64,000 nt of DNA from Lumnitzera littorea (lineage: Eukaryota; Streptophyta; Magnoliopsida; Myrtales; Combretaceae), in assembly GCA_024138015.1 (NCBI GenBank), contig JAMXBB010000009.1, positions 42,270,821-42,334,820 of the forward strand, given 5' to 3'. The position numbers were made by a program, and so were the translations under genes. The notes beneath the pieces were generated by a model. The model was given only the letters and a program-made list of their open reading frames with translations, was not told the DNA's origin and did no database searches. Shown here piece by piece: positions 61,199 through 64,000 of the stretch (its first letter is position 1; the number at the start of each line of letters is the position of its first letter).

Positions 61199-62340
61199 TT
61201 ATCCGAGGGAACACATGAGCTCTTGTTTGGTCAACAGGACCTTGAGCACATTAGACAGAAGTAGCTCCACATGTCTTAATTTTATCTCGGCGAGATTCGT
61301 TGGTAGATAAATAATGCATATGGAGACTTGATTTGTGACCAGTTGTTGAGGCTCAGGAATACGAAGCTCGATTGTGAAATGCCTTGTTATTGAGAGCTCG
61401 ACATGTGTGTTCGAAGCTACTATATTTTGCTCGAGCACCTCTTTAAATGCATTTGGAGCTCGGAGATTGGCAACCAAAGTTGTAGCTTGGCTCGGTAATA
61501 GAATCAAGCTCGACATTAATGTTGCCAAAGCTTAGTAAAGAAGGGAGTTCAGCATTAAAGCTGCTGAAGCTCGGTAAAGGAAAGAGCTCGACAATAAAGT
61601 TGTCTAAGCTCGGTTCATGAAGTTACCGAAGCTAGTCAAGGCTACCGTTGAGTATTATAGCTTGGAACTCTTAATTGTTCGGACATCAGATGTTTGCTGC
61701 TGTTGCATGGACATAAAAGAACGCTCAGATTTGAATCTGGTGGTCCTTGGCCAAAGGAAGCTCAACAAAGGGGATAGCTCGGGATCTAACTGTGGAAGCC
61801 GACATGAATACCTTCGTATAAGCAGCTTGAATTCATTCTTCTTGGATTGTGCTATCGAAGCTCGGACTTCGTTCGGCCCAACTGCTGTCCGAGAGTTAAA
61901 ATGGATCGGGATGTCCTTGAAGGTCGGTTTTCTCTGCTGCCAAACGTGGAGCTCAGACTTGGGGTTGCCCGGATCCCGGCTCTTATGCAAGGGAGACTCA
62001 AGCAAGTCGTACGTATGTGTGTGCGGCCTCCACCATCAAGGAGAATAAGCTCGAGTCATACTCCGAGAGTAGCTCAGGATTACTAATGCATCTACACAGC
62101 TACTGCTGCTATTCAAGAAGATGCTTAGACTTTGTTCGAATCAGGTACCTCAGCATGGTTTTCATAGCTTGGGTATGCTGCTGTCGTAGCTTGGCCATTA
62201 TAATTCTCGGGCAAGGATCCATTCATTCCTCGGCCTTATCCAGATACAGCTTGGCTCTTAGCCATGCAGGGCTCGGCGCATGTGTAGCTCAGCCATGGCT
62301 TTGCTCGGAGTTTGGACTCCTTATTGCCACCGCTCCAAAC
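61199..62340 (-). other. AGCTCG-rich, GC-richer internal stretch with long chance-like ORFs
   Basis: CGAGCT/AGCTCG words recur about every 30-60 bases over 1.1 kb, and open frames of 80-140 codons exist on both strands. None resembles a known protein. They reflect GC-rich repeat structure more than coding, although the minus strand is the element's sense strand and an accessory or gag reading cannot be excluded. Confidence 0.4.
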
Positions 62341-62455
62341 TGATTAGAGCTCGACATCTAGGAGGGTCTGCAATTTCATTCTTGCCATAGTAGCTTGCTG
62401 GTTCAAGAAGATGGTTCCACAGTTGCAGCATGTGTTATCGAGCTTTGTTAGGTAA

Positions 62456-62752
62456 CTAGGCACTCGTGAAGCTCGGTTTGGAGTGAACCTCGGGAGGCAT
62501 GAACTTCCAGACACTAGGTGCAACCGGATAGTTAGAAAGCTGATGGAGAGTGGTTTCAAAGAGTGGCATGAATTCGCTTGTGAAAAAATGGATTTGGAAT
62601 TGTTGTTTCGATCTCTGTCCGCATAAAGGGCCATGTAACACAATTCTGGCTTTGGTTGTAGGGGCTTTTCGTATATACATTAATGTGCAATATCTTTTTT
62701 TTGTTTTTTCCATGCGCAGACGATGGATCATCCATGGATTTGTTCAGACCTG
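62456..62752 (-). pseudogene. possible gag start of the Tat-like element
   Basis: Minus-strand frames begin about 150-170 bases after the primer-binding site. Two overlapping frames exist, one starting M-D-D-P-S-S-A-H-G-K-N-K-K-K. The position fits a gag start, but no conserved domain is recognised. Confidence 0.25.
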
Positions 62753-62880
62753 GAGAAGGAACTAGTACGCGAGGCTATAACAAAACCGGATCTGCAAGGG
62801 ATGGTATACAGACTTTAGGAATTTGCGAAAAGATTCGGTATTCAAAACACAAAACAATTGTACGTTTTGAATGACACAAT

Positions 62881-62898
62881 TCCCATAGATGGCACCAA
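62881..62898 (-). other. primer-binding site, Tat-like
   Basis: TTGGTGCCATCTATGGGA directly abuts the LTR end (CA at 62899 on the minus strand). Two C-to-T-type changes (GGCGCC to GGTGCC; CCGTCT to CCATCT) separate it from the consensus I recall. Confidence 0.55.
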
Positions 62899-63060
62899 TG
62901 TTGACATGTAATCTTTGCACCATGAATTTGCTGGTAAAGATTCCTTAGTCTTAGAATTTTTGTAAAAGAAAACATAGTTAATAGAGCATTGAAGTTTTTT
63001 TTTAGTATGGTCATTCTAGTACTTAAGTTATTATGGTGATGAGAGACTAAAAAACCCTAA

Positions 63061-64000
63061 TTTAAGGTATATACTATGAATCTCTTTGTAACTTGCCATT
63101 TTTGTCATTTTCCTCTTTTCTAAACCCTAGTGGCTAGGGTATAAAAGTCACCATGACGTAGATTAGTATCTTGAATGGGAGGAAAAGGTTGAGAAAGTGT
63201 TTGATCACTACCAATATCTCAATGATGTCAAGGTTCACCTTACCACCTTAGAATTTTCTAATTATACAGCCATGTGGTGGAAGAACCTAACTACAGGCAA
63301 GAGAAGTGATGGCCAATGTGGTGTTTGAAGTTGGGAAGATATTAAGAGATTATCGACAAGAAGTTTATCCTAAGGAAGGTGAGCTATTGATTAATATATA
63401 AAATACTTCTAGATGCTAACAATTCGAGCATAGTAGATGAGCTCGAGGCTCGAAACATTTCGATATTTATTTTTGGACCTAATATGAGCTCCGCAAGATA
63501 GTAGAAGTTCAAAGGTTTAAAACTCTAAAAGAGGCCATTAAGATCATCCAAAGAATTAAGAAACAAAGGCGAGAACATTTTGTTCTGACCTATTCTAAGC
63601 CAAATCATTCCTATTAGTCGAGATAGTCAATCTAAGCATAGAAGGCCGAGTAAAGGAAGTGCATGGCCAACCAATCAATGATCGAGTTGATCTAAAGGAT
63701 TGAACTATTGGAAAGCCTGTTGAGAGGAAGTTTAAGAAAGTTTAGTCCTCTGGATGAAAGACTAGCAAAATCAAGTGCTTGGATCATGGGCACATGGTTA
63801 CCTATTGTCTTAACCAACGTGTTATGCTAATTCAAGGTGATGATGTAGATAATACTAATGAGAGTGAGTATGAGAAGGATTAGAAAGAGGTTAGAAAGGC
63901 TGAAGGGGAATCTGAGGAAGAGACTTATGTCTACGCTGACGAGGGAGAAGTTATGGCATCGGTTTTGAGATGAATGCTAAGTTTAATGTCGAACTCTAAA
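63061..64000 (+). pseudogene. Ty3/gypsy gag fragment, cut by window edge
   Basis: From 63161 the plus strand reads Y-L-E-W-E-E-K-V-E-K-V-F-D, L-T-T-L-E-F-S-N-Y-T-A-M-W-W-K and W-E-D-I-K-R, the capsid signature of plant gypsy elements. At 63769-63810 a zinc-knuckle relic, K-C-L-D-H-G-H-M-V-T-Y-C, lacks the first Cys of the C-x2-C pair. An acidic linker follows. Stops and small indels break the frame. Protease and polymerase would lie beyond the window. Confidence 0.8.

Larger units (their letters stand above)
59804..63060 (-). mobile_element. Tat-like retroelement fragment with unusual primer-binding site
   Basis: Direct repeats beginning TGTTGACATG at 59804 and 62899 (about 165 bases comparable, both containing 'gctggtaaagattcctt'-like and 'aaaaaaccctaat' blocks) mark LTR ends. 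On the minus strand the right LTR is followed directly by TTGGTGCCATCTATGGGA (62898-62881). This resembles the TTGGCGCCGTCTGTGGGA site of plant Tat-type gypsy elements rather than tRNA-Met. The right LTR is truncated at about 63060. No pol domain is seen. Confidence 0.55.

Noticed and set aside
61617..62048. 143-codon plus-strand ORF and its minus-strand partner 62005-61655
   Set aside because: Open frames occur on both strands in AGCTCG-rich sequence; neither has a recognisable domain, so they are described as one compositional feature.
1..64000. CRISPR array, bacterial operon or phage
   Set aside because: The tandem repeats found have only 2-3 long, diverged units without spacers; gene structure is plant-nuclear, with spliced exons.
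1..64000. tRNA or rRNA genes
   Set aside because: No cloverleaf with A and B boxes or conserved rRNA core was noticed on either strand; a tRNAscan run would settle it.

Overview
This is nuclear DNA from a flowering plant, probably a eudicot. It is strongly AT-rich, has plant-type introns and promoters, and consists mostly of decayed LTR retrotransposons. The species cannot be named from the sequence alone. I saw no rRNA, tRNA, CRISPR array or bacterial-type gene organisation.

Only one convincing intact host gene is present: a BAHD acyltransferase of the HCT type (shikimate/quinate hydroxycinnamoyltransferase, lignin and chlorogenate pathway) on the minus strand, coding 18302 to 14959. It has two coding exons, 438 codons and both family signature motifs. 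The sequence also supports an untranslated first exon near 20.2-20.0 kb, a leader intron of about 1.6 kb, and a proximal promoter at about 20.2-20.6 kb carrying MYB-type AC elements as in other lignin genes. This gene sits in a low-repeat island from about 13.35 to 20.64 kb. The left edge of the island also holds a small orphan terminal-exon relic and a GC-rich block with a TATA box.

Left of the island (1-13 kb) is a tandem array of a gag-only Ty3/gypsy-type element: LTR, internal, LTR, internal, LTR. It is interrupted by a 2-kb LTR-like insertion (itself carrying a foldback repeat) and by a 1.1-kb Mutator-like element with a perfect 9-bp target duplication.

Right of the island come several elements. 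A plus-strand LTR element (about 22.6-27.2 kb) has an internal region that encodes an unrecognised, decayed protein. A Ty1/copia element (29.4-35.5 kb, minus) has a solo LTR nested inside it. A Ty3/gypsy element lies at 37.4-43.3 kb (minus), followed by an LTR-like stretch at 43.9-47.5 kb and a quiet region with two promoter-like relics (50.0-51.4 kb). A larger Ty3/gypsy element at 51.5-59.6 kb (minus) is bounded by a perfect 5-bp duplication. A Tat-like element fragment (59.8-63.06 kb, minus) has a different primer-binding site. A plus-strand gag fragment runs off the right edge.

The retroelements are all broken. Many primer-binding sites, zinc knuckles and stop codons differ from consensus by C-to-T or G-to-A changes, as expected for long-methylated plant DNA. 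No two genes here appear to work together as a system; the HCT gene is a stand-alone metabolic gene in a repeat-filled neighbourhood.
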